A stretch of DNA of 64,000 nt from NCBI RefSeq assembly GCF_040544555.1, contig NZ_JBEPKD010000011.1, positions 1 to 64,000 of the forward strand. The letters are read 5' to 3'. The notes below the pieces were generated by a model, which saw nothing but the letters and a program-made list of their open reading frames with translations, had not been told where the DNA came from and did no database searches. Positions 9,835-17,529 of this stretch are shown piece after piece. The DNA is from Halalkalibacter oceani. GTDB lineage: Bacteria; Bacillota; Bacilli; Bacillales; Bacillaceae_D. The number at the start of each line of letters is the position of its first letter. The stretch's first letter is position 1. Both the position numbers and the translations under genes were made by a program.

Positions 9835-10977
9835 ATGAGAATCGCGATTTTTTCTGACACATACGCACCGGAAGTGAACGGGGTCGCCCGTACGCTGAAG
9901 CGTTACACCAATTATCTTGACACGAAAGGCATTGAATACCGTCTGTTTGTTCCGGAAAGCCGCACACCGGTGCCGAAGGTTCCTCACATCGAGCGGTTTA
10001 TGAGCATCCCGTTTTTATTCTATCCGGACTGTCGTCTGGCACTGCCGAATCCACTCTACATCCGGCAAACGCTCGATGAATTCAAGCCGACATTGATTCA
10101 TGTCGCCACACCGTTTAATCTCGGACTCTTTGGTCTTCATTATGGCAAAAAGCATCACATTCCGATGGTCGCTTCCTATCATACTCACTTCGATGATTAT
10201 TTAGCCTATTATCATGCCACCTTATTCAAAAAATGGATCTGGAAATATTTGCATTGGTTTCATCACTCGTTTGACCGCGTCTTTGTTCCGTCAGAAAGCA
10301 CAAAACAAAAGCTGATCGACCGCGATTTTCACCCTTCGATCGACATTTGGGGCCGGGGGGTGAACCACCAGTTCTTTTCGCCGGCAAAAAAATCGAGCGA
10401 CGTCAGAAAAAAGTACCGGATCAAAGAAAAGAACATTCTGCTCTATGTTGGCCGCATCGCCCCGGAAAAAGATGTCCATATCGTGCTGGAGACGTTTCAT
10501 GCTTTGCCGCCGCATATGAAAGAGCAAACACATTTGCTGCTAGTCGGCGACGGCCCGCTGTTTCAGACGCTGTCAGCTAAACCCCACCCGCAAATTACAT
10601 GGACCGGTTTTTTAGAAGGGGAAGCTTTGTCCGAAGTGTATGCGTCGTCTGATCTTTTTCTTTTCCCATCTCCGACCGAGACGTTTGGCAATGTCGTCCT
10701 GGAAGCCCAGGCTTCCGGTCTTCCAGTTATCGGCGCAAAAGCAGGAGGCGTGCAGCACCTCGTTTCCCATGGAGTGAACGGCTTTTTATGCGAGCCGAAA
10801 AGCACAAAGGCCTTTGCTCACTATACGGCCTTTCTTTTAGAGCAAAAAAGCCTGCGCCGTTCCTTTTCGGAAAAATCGCGTGCATTTGCCTTAACGCTGT
10901 CATGGGAAGAAATATTCAATGGATTACTTTACAGTTTTTATCAGATTGCGAGTCAGAAGCAGGAGATTTCGGCATAA
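9835..10977 (+). CDS. GT4-family (GT-B fold) glycosyltransferase
   Basis: 380 aa. It begins MRIAIFSDTYAPEVNGVART, the typical opening of MgtA/PimB/SQD2-like retaining GT4 enzymes, and carries the C-terminal donor-binding run LFLFPSPTETFGNVVLEAQ with the EX7E motif. No signal peptide or transmembrane span is seen, so it is probably a membrane-surface cytosolic enzyme. As last gene after galU and ugd, its donor may be UDP-glucose or UDP-glucuronate. Relatives glycosylate diacylglycerol or phosphoinositol lipids, so a glucuronosyl- or glucosyl-glycolipid product is a reasonable but unproven inference. ATG 9835 follows AGGGGGAG. Confidence 0.88.
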   Translation: MRIAIFSDTYAPEVNGVARTLKRYTNYLDTKGIEYRLFVPESRTPVPKVPHIERFMSIPFLFYPDCRLALPNPLYIRQTLDEFKPTLIHVATPFNLGLFGLHYGKKHHIPMVASYHTHFDDYLAYYHATLFKKWIWKYLHWFHHSFDRVFVPSESTKQKLIDRDFHPSIDIWGRGVNHQFFSPAKKSSDVRKKYRIKEKNILLYVGRIAPEKDVHIVLETFHALPPHMKEQTHLLLVGDGPLFQTLSAKPHPQITWTGFLEGEALSEVYASSDLFLFPSPTETFGNVVLEAQASGLPVIGAKAGGVQHLVSHGVNGFLCEPKSTKAFAHYTAFLLEQKSLRRSFSEKSRAFALTLSWEEIFNGLLYSFYQIASQKQEISA

Positions 10978-10994
10978 TTGCTATAGAAGAGCTA

Positions 10995-11074
10995 AGAGGA
11001 TGAAGAGGAGCTAGTGACCTTGGTTTTCTAACAGCAGATGGGCCAATCTAGTAGCGCTTCATCTCTCTTTTTTT
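10995..11074 (+). terminator. Imperfect terminator after the glycosyltransferase
   Basis: AGAGGATGAAG (10995-11006) pairs imperfectly with CTTCATCTCTCT (11057-11068) across a long loop and is followed by TTTTTTT. The loop of about 50 nt makes it weaker than a classic terminator, but its position at the end of the operon fits. Confidence 0.45.
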
Positions 11075-11085
11075 AGCACTTTGTT

Positions 11086-11847
11086 TCATTGAACCGTATA
11101 GCCGCCATCGACAAATAAATTTTGACCTGTAATCCAATCAGCATCTTCGGAGGCAAAAAATATAATAGGTTTAACGATGTCATCGTACAGTCCAATTCTT
11201 TTGAACAGTGTTTTTTCGACTCTCATTTTTCTACCTTGTTCATCAGAGTTTTTATTCAAAAAGTCGCCATCAAGTGGTCCTGGTGAAATGGAGTTAACAT
11301 TAATATTAAACGCAGAAAGCTCTTTCGCCAGCACTCTCGTTAATCCTAGAATCCCAGCTTTTGAAGAAGAGTAGGCGCCTCCGCCGTAAACCCCGCTGAT
11401 CGAAGCAACTGAACTTATATTAATAATTTTTCCTTGGTTTTGTTGCTTCATAATGGCTCCAAAATGCTTCGCTGTTAGAAAGGACCCTTTTAAATTGATA
11501 TTTAGTACTTTATCCCATTCGTTTTCCGACAATTCAAAGATCGTATTGTAATGTAAATAGCCGGCAATATTAATCAAGATATCGACTTTACCAAACTTAT
11601 TAAGGACTGAAGCTGCTGTCTCTTGGATGTCTGTCTCTTGAGAAACATCCATAACGAAAGCTTCAATTTCACAGGAACGATGCTTCTCTTTATGAAGATG
11701 CGTTACTAAGTCGTTTATTTTCTCACTATGTATGTCCGTTACGACGATTTTACAAGGATAGTGGGAAAAAGTTTGACTTAGCGCTTTTCCTAAACCACCA
11801 GTTGCACCTGTTATGACAACGACCTTATCATTAAAATTATAAGACAT
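11086..11847 (-). CDS. SDR-family NAD(P)-dependent oxidoreductase
   Basis: 253 aa classical short-chain dehydrogenase: cofactor loop TGATGGLGK (near 13-21), NIAGYLHY, catalytic Ser in NISSVASISG and YSSSK (Tyr/Lys near 155-159), and a C-terminal GQNLFVDGGYTV. Interconverts an alcohol and a ketone with NAD(P); substrate unknown. It is the third gene of a minus-strand unit (decarboxylase-like, HIBADH-like, this SDR) headed by the palindromic promoter at 13231, so it belongs to the catabolic region although it lies outside the inverted repeats. ATG 11847 follows AAGGTGAT. Confidence 0.9.
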   Translation of the reverse strand: MSYNFNDKVVVITGATGGLGKALSQTFSHYPCKIVVTDIHSEKINDLVTHLHKEKHRSCEIEAFVMDVSQETDIQETAASVLNKFGKVDILINIAGYLHYNTIFELSENEWDKVLNINLKGSFLTAKHFGAIMKQQNQGKIINISSVASISGVYGGGAYSSSKAGILGLTRVLAKELSAFNINVNSISPGPLDGDFLNKNSDEQGRKMRVEKTLFKRIGLYDDIVKPIIFFASEDADWITGQNLFVDGGYTVQ

Positions 11848-11875
11848 CTCTCATCACCTTTGCATGGATTAATGG

Positions 11876-12760
11876 TTATTCACGATTCAATTGAACACTG
11901 GTTATATTCTCTAAAAACGTAACAATTTCTGTGTGATCCTGATTATGGTCTCCGCTAATGCTGGCGGCTTTATAGATTTGTTCTACTGAGCCCGCCAAAA
12001 AAACCGGAATGTGTAAGTCTCGAGAAATGTCATTGACCATCTTTACATCTTTTAAGATTAGATCGAGAGAAAACCCAGAGTTGAAGCTACGAGGCAGAAC
12101 AAAAGTTGGAAATTTATAATGGGTTGAGAAACTTTGTCCAGAGCTTTGATTGATTGTTTCTAATGCAATATCCAAATCAATATTGAGCTTTTTTAGTAAG
12201 ATTGCCGCTTCCGTCGTAGCATAAAGGGATGTTGCCGACAAGTAATTGTTAATTGCTTTCAAGGCATGCCCTGAGCCGGTTTCACCAATTAAATTGACTG
12301 TTTTGCCCATAGTCTTTAGAATGGGAAGAACTTTCAGGTAAACTTCTTTTTGAGCACCAACCATTATTGTCAATGTCCCAGCTTTTGCTCCTTTTACTCC
12401 TCCTGAAACGGGAGCATCCACGAAAGTTAAACCGGTTGAAGCGGCTTTCTGTGAAAGCTTTTTTGTCGAGAGAACGTAAGAACTGCTCATATCAATAATG
12501 ATCCCGCCGGGCTTCATGCTGCGGAACAATCCATTATCCCCAGTAACTACGGATTCCACTATTGGCGAGTTCGGTAACATCAAAATGACGATGTCACTTT
12601 TGGCGCCAAGCTCCTTTATGGACGAAGCGGTGCGAGCATCCTTAAAACTTATCGTTGCGTCTGGATTCGTATCAAACATAGTCAAGTTGTAGCCGGCTTT
12701 TAGTAAGTGTTCAACCATCCAGCGCCCCATTTGCCCGATTCCAATAAATCCAATATTCAT
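11876..12760 (-). CDS. 3-hydroxyisobutyrate dehydrogenase-family oxidoreductase
   Basis: 294 aa beta-hydroxyacid dehydrogenase. It has the Rossmann start MNIGFIGIGQMGRWM, the substrate-binding DAPVSGGVKGAKAGTL and the catalytic-lysine segment GSGHALKAINNYL (Lys near 170). The family oxidises 3-hydroxyisobutyrate, tartronate semialdehyde (reverse), 6-phosphogluconate-like or other beta-hydroxy acids with NAD(P). The start is ATG 12760 behind GAGGGAG; an 18-codon longer frame overlaps the upstream gene and has no better site. Second gene of the minus-strand unit, so a beta-hydroxy acid is probably part of the catabolised substrate series. Confidence 0.9.
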   Translation of the reverse strand: MNIGFIGIGQMGRWMVEHLLKAGYNLTMFDTNPDATISFKDARTASSIKELGAKSDIVILMLPNSPIVESVVTGDNGLFRSMKPGGIIIDMSSSYVLSTKKLSQKAASTGLTFVDAPVSGGVKGAKAGTLTIMVGAQKEVYLKVLPILKTMGKTVNLIGETGSGHALKAINNYLSATSLYATTEAAILLKKLNIDLDIALETINQSSGQSFSTHYKFPTFVLPRSFNSGFSLDLILKDVKMVNDISRDLHIPVFLAGSVEQIYKAASISGDHNQDHTEIVTFLENITSVQLNRE

Positions 12761-12797
12761 CGAATCTACTCCCTCATTAGAACAAATTAAGCCGAGT

Positions 12798-13181
12798 TTA
12801 TTCTTCTCGGCCATCTTCCTTCATAACTTCCTGAGCAACCCGGAAGCTGTCAATCGCTGCTGGTACGCCGCAGTAAATGGCAGTCTGTAAAAAGACCTCT
12901 CTCATTTCCTCCAGCGTGACCCCGTTATTGAAGGCTCCTCTTACATGCAATTTCAATTCATGCGGGCGGTTAAGCGCCGTCATAAGGGCCAGATTGAGCA
13001 GGCTCCGTGTTTTCCTCGGAAGCTCTGGTCTCGTCCATATTTCGCCCCAGCAATATTCGGTCACCAGTTCCTGCAGCGGCTGAGTGAACTCCGTTGCATT
13101 GTTAATCGACTTGTCCACATACTCTGAGCCTAATACCTCTCTACGAACCTTCAATCCTTCTTCAAATTGTTTTTCATTCAT
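12798..13181 (-). CDS. Carboxymuconolactone decarboxylase-family protein, copy 1
   Basis: 127 aa, the length of stand-alone gamma-carboxymuconolactone decarboxylase (PcaC). The N-terminal half has FTQPLQELVTEYCWGEIW and RPELPRKTRSLLNLALMTAL, the C-terminal half HELKLHVRGAFNNGVTLEE and FLQTAIYCGVPAA, the usual PcaC pattern. No protocatechuate genes lie nearby, so a decarboxylase acting on another lactone or beta-keto acid is as likely. ATG 13181 has AAAGGAG 9 nt upstream. It lies almost entirely in the left inverted repeat; copy 2 at 31220 differs by one residue (Gln5/Arg5) and at the last residues, where the repeat ends. Confidence 0.9.
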   Translation of the reverse strand: MNEKQFEEGLKVRREVLGSEYVDKSINNATEFTQPLQELVTEYCWGEIWTRPELPRKTRSLLNLALMTALNRPHELKLHVRGAFNNGVTLEEMREVFLQTAIYCGVPAAIDSFRVAQEVMKEDGREE

Positions 13182-13247
13182 TGTGCATAACTCCTTTCAT
13201 CCTTTACATATTGTCCTTCTTATTGACGTTAATATTGTCGACAATAT
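12812..13247. repeat. Left arm of a 436-bp near-perfect inverted repeat
   Basis: This 436-bp block matches the reverse complement of 31154-31589 with three mismatches when compared base by base by eye. It holds all but the last five codons of the decarboxylase-like gene plus its ribosome site and promoter up to the palindrome. Identity stops abruptly on both sides. Silent and non-silent differences are both rare, so the duplication is recent or is being homogenised by recombination. Confidence 0.95.
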
Positions 13248-13248
13248 T
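13231..13248. promoter_or_regulatory. Palindromic operator AATATTGTCGACAATATT
   Basis: An 18-bp perfect palindrome, extending to 22 bp (13229-13250), centred on GTCGAC and 50 bp upstream of the decarboxylase-like gene. FCD-type GntR regulators bind short TTGTnnnACAA-like dyads, and a GntR gene is adjacent at 13440. The same core occurs in the right arm at 31154 and a degenerate form in front of the GntR gene at 14149. Confidence 0.7.
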
Positions 13249-13395
13249 AAATAATTTAAATCCATCTTAATTGAAAGCGTATTAAATGTCCATAGTTTAT
13301 TAATTGAATTTTTGAAAAAGTAGAAATCAAGAGGATAAAAGACTGACCATTTGGCAAGGAGTGAAAAGACCGTTTAGGGTGTAAAAAGAGGAGGA

Positions 13396-13433
13396 GATAG
13401 AGCGGAATCGCTTGCCTGATTCACGACTCTATC
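13396..13433 (-). terminator. Terminator of the GntR gene
   Basis: GATAGAG / CTCTATC outer stem with further pairing inside (GCGGAATC / GATTCACG, imperfect), starting a few bases past the GntR stop. On the minus strand it is followed after a short gap by TTTTT (13383-13387 complement). Confidence 0.5.
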
Positions 13434-13439
13434 AATGGC

Positions 13440-14081
13440 TTAATTGATATAGAAAATATCCAATGTCTTGAGCGAGCGCTTTTCCTGATCACGAATCGCT
13501 TTTAAACCGATTTCCTTATCTTTGTTTTTCAAGGCATTAAATTGTTGACAGTGTTCTTCGAAAGATAGGGAAAGATTATTTCCTTGGCCCATGTTTAATA
13601 AGCTTAACGGACGGGAGGAACGGCGAAGTGATTGATGCATTTCTTTTAAAAATTCATTTTGGGCGATCGAAAATAAAGTTGTGTGAAATTCCTCGTTATG
13701 GTTGTAATAAGAAACAATGTCTTCATCCTCAATCGCCTGCTTTTGTTTATTTAAAATTTCTTCCAAACGAGTAAGGTCTTCTTCCACAATATTGTTCATT
13801 GCTTTTTCCAGTGCAATTTCCTCCAAGCGAAAGGTTGCATCGTACAACTGATGAATTTCCTCTTTTGAAAAGTTTTTTACAACAAAGCCATGATGAGGTA
13901 CGCGGGTTACGAGTCGATCCTTTTCGAGCATAAGTAAGGCTTCTCTTACTGGTGCACGACTCGTATTAAATTCTTTGGCGATGGCTGATTCAACTAAATG
14001 TTCATTAGGATGTAATTCTCTGTTAGCAATTTTTGCTGCGAGTTCTTCAGCAATTTGCATAGGAGCTGTTAATTTTTTCAT
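13440..14081 (-). CDS. GntR-family (FCD) transcriptional regulator 1
   Basis: 213 aa. N-terminal winged helix with the GntR signature (IANRELHPNEHLVESAIAKE, then NTSRAPVREALLMLE) and a C-terminal all-helical FCD domain with metal/ligand His candidates (HNEEFHTTLFSIA). Members usually repress catabolic operons and are released by an organic acid. It points away from the TRAP operon and toward decarboxylase copy 1. A near-palindrome ATTGTCGGCAAT lies 68 bp upstream, and better versions of the dyad control both decarboxylase copies, so autoregulation plus control of both ends of the island is likely. ATG 14081 follows GCAGGTGAT. Confidence 0.9.
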   Translation of the reverse strand: MKKLTAPMQIAEELAAKIANRELHPNEHLVESAIAKEFNTSRAPVREALLMLEKDRLVTRVPHHGFVVKNFSKEEIHQLYDATFRLEEIALEKAMNNIVEEDLTRLEEILNKQKQAIEDEDIVSYYNHNEEFHTTLFSIAQNEFLKEMHQSLRRSSRPLSLLNMGQGNNLSLSFEEHCQQFNALKNKDKEIGLKAIRDQEKRSLKTLDIFYIN

Positions 14082-14148
14082 TTATATCACCTGCAAATTT
14101 CTGTATAAATTTTCTTCTTTGTTGAAAGTAATGATTATTATATGCCTT

Positions 14149-14160
14149 ATTGTCGGCAAT
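14149..14160. promoter_or_regulatory. Degenerate GntR operator ATTGTCGGCAAT
   Basis: One base away from the perfect ATTGTCGACAAT core of the two decarboxylase operators and placed just upstream of the regulator gene. Suggests weak autoregulation by the same protein (inference from shared sequence). Confidence 0.5.
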
Positions 14161-14492
14161 TCTGTATGAAAATTATATTATTACACCGTTAATAAAAAGT
14201 CCAGCTTAATAAAGAGGCTGATTAAAGATGGAGAATAAAAAGATTTACAGATGAAAAACGGGCAAGAGGCATCAAAACCAATATTATTTTGATAAAGCAA
14301 TAACAGCAAAGGACTTTCATATTCGTTTTTGAGAACAAAACGCTAATGCAACTTAAATTTGGAGATTTTTTAAAAAAAATCGTGGCCTCTATCATACCAA
14401 AATTAAAAATATTTAAATTTAATTCATATTAATATAATATAGGAAGGAAATTAAATATTTTATAATTTATATTTTATATTGGATATTTTATA

Positions 14493-14521
14493 TTGACATG
14501 AAAATTCAGATTATTTATACT
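14493..14521 (+). promoter_or_regulatory. Sigma-A-type promoter of the TRAP/catabolic operon
   Basis: TTGACA (14493-14498), 17-nt spacer, TATACT (14516-14521). It lies in a very AT-rich stretch about 180 bp upstream of the TRAP binding-protein gene, leaving a long untranslated leader that contains two operator-like sites. The remainder of 14161-14490 is AT-rich with no ORF or clear structure. Confidence 0.75.
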
Positions 14522-14529
14522 TTGAATAC

Positions 14530-14558
14530 GGAAAATCAATTCTGAAAATTGAAATTCC
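14530..14558. promoter_or_regulatory. Imperfect dyad just after the promoter, CodY-like
   Basis: GGAAAATCAATTCTGAAAATTG followed by AAATTCC forms an imperfect palindrome centred on TTCTGAA. Bases 14536-14550 match 11 of 15 positions of the CodY box (AATTTTCWGAAAATT). It sits where the transcription start should be, so binding would block initiation. CodY or a local regulator could use it. Confidence 0.4.
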
Positions 14559-14649
14559 TTTGAAGTCTATTTGTAACTTTGCTAGTTATTTTTTTAAAAA
14601 GGGGGATTAAGCTTTGGCTTTATAAGGAGAAGAGAAACATTAATAGTTT

Positions 14650-14663
14650 TGTAAGTGCTTACA
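14650..14663. promoter_or_regulatory. cre-like site TGTAAGTGCTTACA
   Basis: Matches the catabolite-responsive element consensus TGWNANCGNTNWCA except for one central base, with perfect 6-bp arms. It lies in the leader between promoter and first gene, a typical road-block position for CcpA, implying glucose repression of the whole operon. Confidence 0.6.
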
Positions 14664-14703
14664 GTCTGTGGATTTAAAATCAATGACAAAAGGAGAATTA
14701 AAA

Positions 14704-15741
14704 ATGACGAAAACAATGGACTATACGAGGTATATTCGGTTAACAGCTCTTCTTCTTAGCGTATCGGTATTTTTCGTTTTAGCAGCTTGCTCATCTTCAG
14801 ATGAATCCAATACTCCTGACCCAACAGATGGTAATAGCGGAGAGACGGAAGAATCAGTTACATTAAGAATTTCAACAGCGATGGATTTAAATAATCTTCA
14901 AATGCTTGGTTTTCCGATCTTTCAAGAATTAGTTGAAGCTAACAGTGATGGTAGGGTCAAAGTGGAATATGTAGGGGGCCCAGAAGCGATTCCAGCTTTT
15001 AATCAAGGGGAAGCAATTGCAACAGGGGCAGTGGATATGGCATGGGTAGCAAGTTCCTACTATGCTGAAATGGTTCCGGAAGCATTGGTTTCAAACTTCA
15101 CGGAATTCACATATGAAGAGGAAATTGAAAACGGTGCCATTGAATATTTAAGTTCATTACATGAAGAAAATAATATTAAACTAATTGGTCGTGCTGCCAA
15201 AGGACAATATTCGATCTTTCTAAAAGAAGAGGTTCAATCAATGGAGGACTTTGAAGGATTAAGAATTAGAGGAACATCTACGTATCTTCCTTTACTAAAT
15301 GCCTTGGGAGCTGTTGCCCTTTCTATGCCGGGGGAAGAAATTTATAGCGCATTAGAAAGAGGACTGGTCGATGGGACTGCTTGGGCAAGCTTTTCCATAA
15401 CAGATTTAGCTTTACAGGAATTAATAGAATACCGAGTTGCCCCGAATTTTAATACGTTGGATACGCTAATTATCGCGAATTTAGATAATTGGAATTCGAT
15501 TCCAGAGGATCTGCAAACGATTATTCAGGACGCTGCGATTGAATCTTATTACCGAATGGCGGAAGAGTTAGATGAGCATATTGAAAAAGAGAATCAACTG
15601 CTAGAGGAAGCTGGGGTAGAAACTATTAATTTACCAGATGGTGAGGAGTTTCAAAAACTTGCCCTGGATGAATCGTGGGAATGGCTTGGAGAAACAGTCG
15701 AAGACATTGCTGAGTTAGAAAAGTACTTTAGAAAGCAGTAA
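14704..15741 (+). CDS. TRAP transporter solute-binding lipoprotein (DctP type)
   Basis: 345 aa extracytoplasmic binding protein. Lipoprotein signal with lipobox LAAC near residue 30, an acidic Ser/Asp linker, then a DctP-fold body (RISTAMDLNNLQMLGFPIFQE, GAVDMAWVASSYYAEM, MEDFEGLRIRG, ALERGLVDGTAWASF). An arginine in the LRIRG region normally binds the substrate carboxylate, so an organic acid is expected. ATG 14704 follows AAAGGAG; an upstream frame from 14668 has no site. First gene of the island operon; the membrane subunits follow after an alcohol dehydrogenase gene. Confidence 0.92.
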   Translation: MTKTMDYTRYIRLTALLLSVSVFFVLAACSSSDESNTPDPTDGNSGETEESVTLRISTAMDLNNLQMLGFPIFQELVEANSDGRVKVEYVGGPEAIPAFNQGEAIATGAVDMAWVASSYYAEMVPEALVSNFTEFTYEEEIENGAIEYLSSLHEENNIKLIGRAAKGQYSIFLKEEVQSMEDFEGLRIRGTSTYLPLLNALGAVALSMPGEEIYSALERGLVDGTAWASFSITDLALQELIEYRVAPNFNTLDTLIIANLDNWNSIPEDLQTIIQDAAIESYYRMAEELDEHIEKENQLLEEAGVETINLPDGEEFQKLALDESWEWLGETVEDIAELEKYFRKQ

Positions 15742-15795
15742 TAATCCAACACACTACACAAATTATCAGCTAATTGTATTAAGGAAGTGAACGAG

Positions 15796-16812
15796 ATGAA
15801 GACTGCTTATTTGTCAGAAATTGGACAAGTTCTTGTAAAGGATCTTGATATTCCTGAAATCCAGGACAATGAGATTTTAATTAAAGTTAACTGCGCAGGA
15901 ATTTGTGGGTCAGATGTACATGCTTATCACGGTCATCACCCTTTTCGGAAACCACCAATGGTTTTAGGGCATGAAGTGGTGGGTGAGGTTTCTAAATTAG
16001 GGGGCGAGGTAACTGGGATTAGCATAGGTGATCGTGTTACCGTTGAACCACTAAAAGGTTGCGGCACTTGTTTGTATTGTTTGAGAGGAGAATACAACCT
16101 TTGTAAAACTAGGGTGAGCGCTGGAACGAACGGTTGGTTGGGAGCGATGGCGGAATTCTTTGTTGCCCCGGCTGATAAGGTTTATGTGTTGCCGGCATCA
16201 ATGGAATATCAGGTCGGATTGCTAGCTGAGCCTTTGGCCGTTGGGGTGCATGCAGTAGAGTTAAGTGAAATTGGAGAGAGTGAAAATATACTTATAGTTG
16301 GCACAGGTCCGATTGGGTTATTAACGGGTGTCGCGGCTCAAGCAAAGGGTGCTAAGAACATTTATTGTACTGATATTAATGACTTTAGATTGGGCTTTGC
16401 TCAAAGCTTGGGGTTGCAAACGATTAACGTAAACAAACAGTCTATAAAAGAAGTGACAGAGGAAACAGTACCTGACGGGTTCGATGTAGTTTTTCTAGCG
16501 GTCACTTCGAAGGAGGCCGTGGAGCAGGCATTAACATATGTTCAATATGGTGGGAAAATAGTCGTGATTACAATCTTTACATCTGAGATACCATTTAATA
16601 TGGGATTTCTGCAGGAGAGAGAGATCGAAGTGAAAGGCTCAATGGTTTACACAAAACCTGATTTTGAATTAGCCTTGAAGATTTTGTCGGACAGAGGGGA
16701 AGACATGAAGCGATTTATTACACATCAAGTACCAATTGAAGATGTAAATGAAGCAATGCAAGTCATTACCTCACCAAAAAATGAAGTTATAAAAATGGCT
16801 GTTTACCCGTAA
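15796..16812 (+). CDS. Zinc-dependent medium-chain alcohol dehydrogenase
   Basis: 338 aa. Catalytic zinc ligands Cys37 (CGSDVH) and His59-Glu60 (GHEVVGE), the structural-zinc cysteines 89, 92, 95 and 103 (GCGTCLYCLRGEYNLC), and the NAD-binding VGTGPIGLLTG. Close in pattern to sorbitol, threonine, galactitol-1-phosphate or L-idonate 5-dehydrogenases, so a polyol or hydroxy-acid substrate is likely. ATG 15796 follows AAGGAAGTG. It lies inside the TRAP gene set, between the binding protein and the small permease, which ties its substrate to what the transporter imports. Confidence 0.9.
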   Translation: MKTAYLSEIGQVLVKDLDIPEIQDNEILIKVNCAGICGSDVHAYHGHHPFRKPPMVLGHEVVGEVSKLGGEVTGISIGDRVTVEPLKGCGTCLYCLRGEYNLCKTRVSAGTNGWLGAMAEFFVAPADKVYVLPASMEYQVGLLAEPLAVGVHAVELSEIGESENILIVGTGPIGLLTGVAAQAKGAKNIYCTDINDFRLGFAQSLGLQTINVNKQSIKEVTEETVPDGFDVVFLAVTSKEAVEQALTYVQYGGKIVVITIFTSEIPFNMGFLQEREIEVKGSMVYTKPDFELALKILSDRGEDMKRFITHQVPIEDVNEAMQVITSPKNEVIKMAVYP

Positions 16813-16908
16813 GCAAAACATTTCAATGAACAAAGAAGTGGTGCGAAATTGAGTTCACAGACTGAACACCCTTCTTTGTACATTGGATTAAGGAGAGTGG
16901 ACATTTTG

Positions 16909-17499
16909 ATGGCGAAGTCAAAAGAAAGGGATGGTATGGAAATAACGAAGAACGAATCGAAGAAGGATAAAATCGAGAAAATAGTCAGAAAATCCGATTC
17001 GGCATTTTATAGAGTAGAAAAGGTGTTTCTTTTCTTTGCTGTAATCGCTTTGATAGGCATGTTAACGAGTATGTTATTTGGAATTGGAAGCAGGGTTATG
17101 TTCAATAGGTCCATTTTGTGGGTAACGGATTTCTCGGGATATGCCATGGTTTATGTCGTGTTTTTGGCTGCGCCTTGGATATTAAAAGAGAAGGGGCATG
17201 TCATTGTAGATATTATCACTGGTGCCTTAAGCAAAAAATTTTTAAGGGTAAACTCAATAATCATATGCACTGTATCAATTTTTATCTGCATTTTACTGTT
17301 GATATTCAGTGCGGAAATCACGATGGGTTACTATTTGAACAATACAGTCATGCTAAATACAATCCAGTGGCCAAAATTCGCTTTGTTCCTGCCAATTGTT
17401 ATTGGTTTCTTGATGCTAGGTATTCGTTTTTTTATCGAGCTATTAAAGTCGATTTTATTAGGAGAGGATATTTTTGATGATAGGCTGCCTGAAATGTAA
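16909..17499 (+). CDS. TRAP transporter small permease (DctQ type)
   Basis: About 196 aa with four hydrophobic segments (near VFLFFAVIALIGML, FSGYAMVYVVFLAAPWIL, IICTVSIFICILLL and FALFLPIVIGFLML), and the DctQ-like KEKGHVIVDIITGAL loop. It pairs with the large permease next door for Na+-coupled uptake. The charged N-terminal 35 residues are longer than usual. AAGGAG lies 13 nt before ATG 16909; ATG 16936 is an alternative start, and the frame is open to 16849 through a TTG. Confidence 0.85.
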   Translation: MAKSKERDGMEITKNESKKDKIEKIVRKSDSAFYRVEKVFLFFAVIALIGMLTSMLFGIGSRVMFNRSILWVTDFSGYAMVYVVFLAAPWILKEKGHVIVDIITGALSKKFLRVNSIIICTVSIFICILLLIFSAEITMGYYLNNTVMLNTIQWPKFALFLPIVIGFLMLGIRFFIELLKSILLGEDIFDDRLPEM

Positions 17500-17529
17500 A
17501 CTAGCATTTTGAGAAGGGAAGTGAATAAT

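Noticed and set aside
12798..13181. Protocatechuate (beta-ketoadipate) pathway
   Set aside because: Only PcaC-like decarboxylases are present; no dioxygenase, cycloisomerase or ketoadipate genes lie anywhere in the window.
13272..13285. cre-like TGAAAGCGTATTAA upstream of decarboxylase copy 1
   Set aside because: Two mismatches in conserved positions and no dyad symmetry; absent from the right repeat arm.
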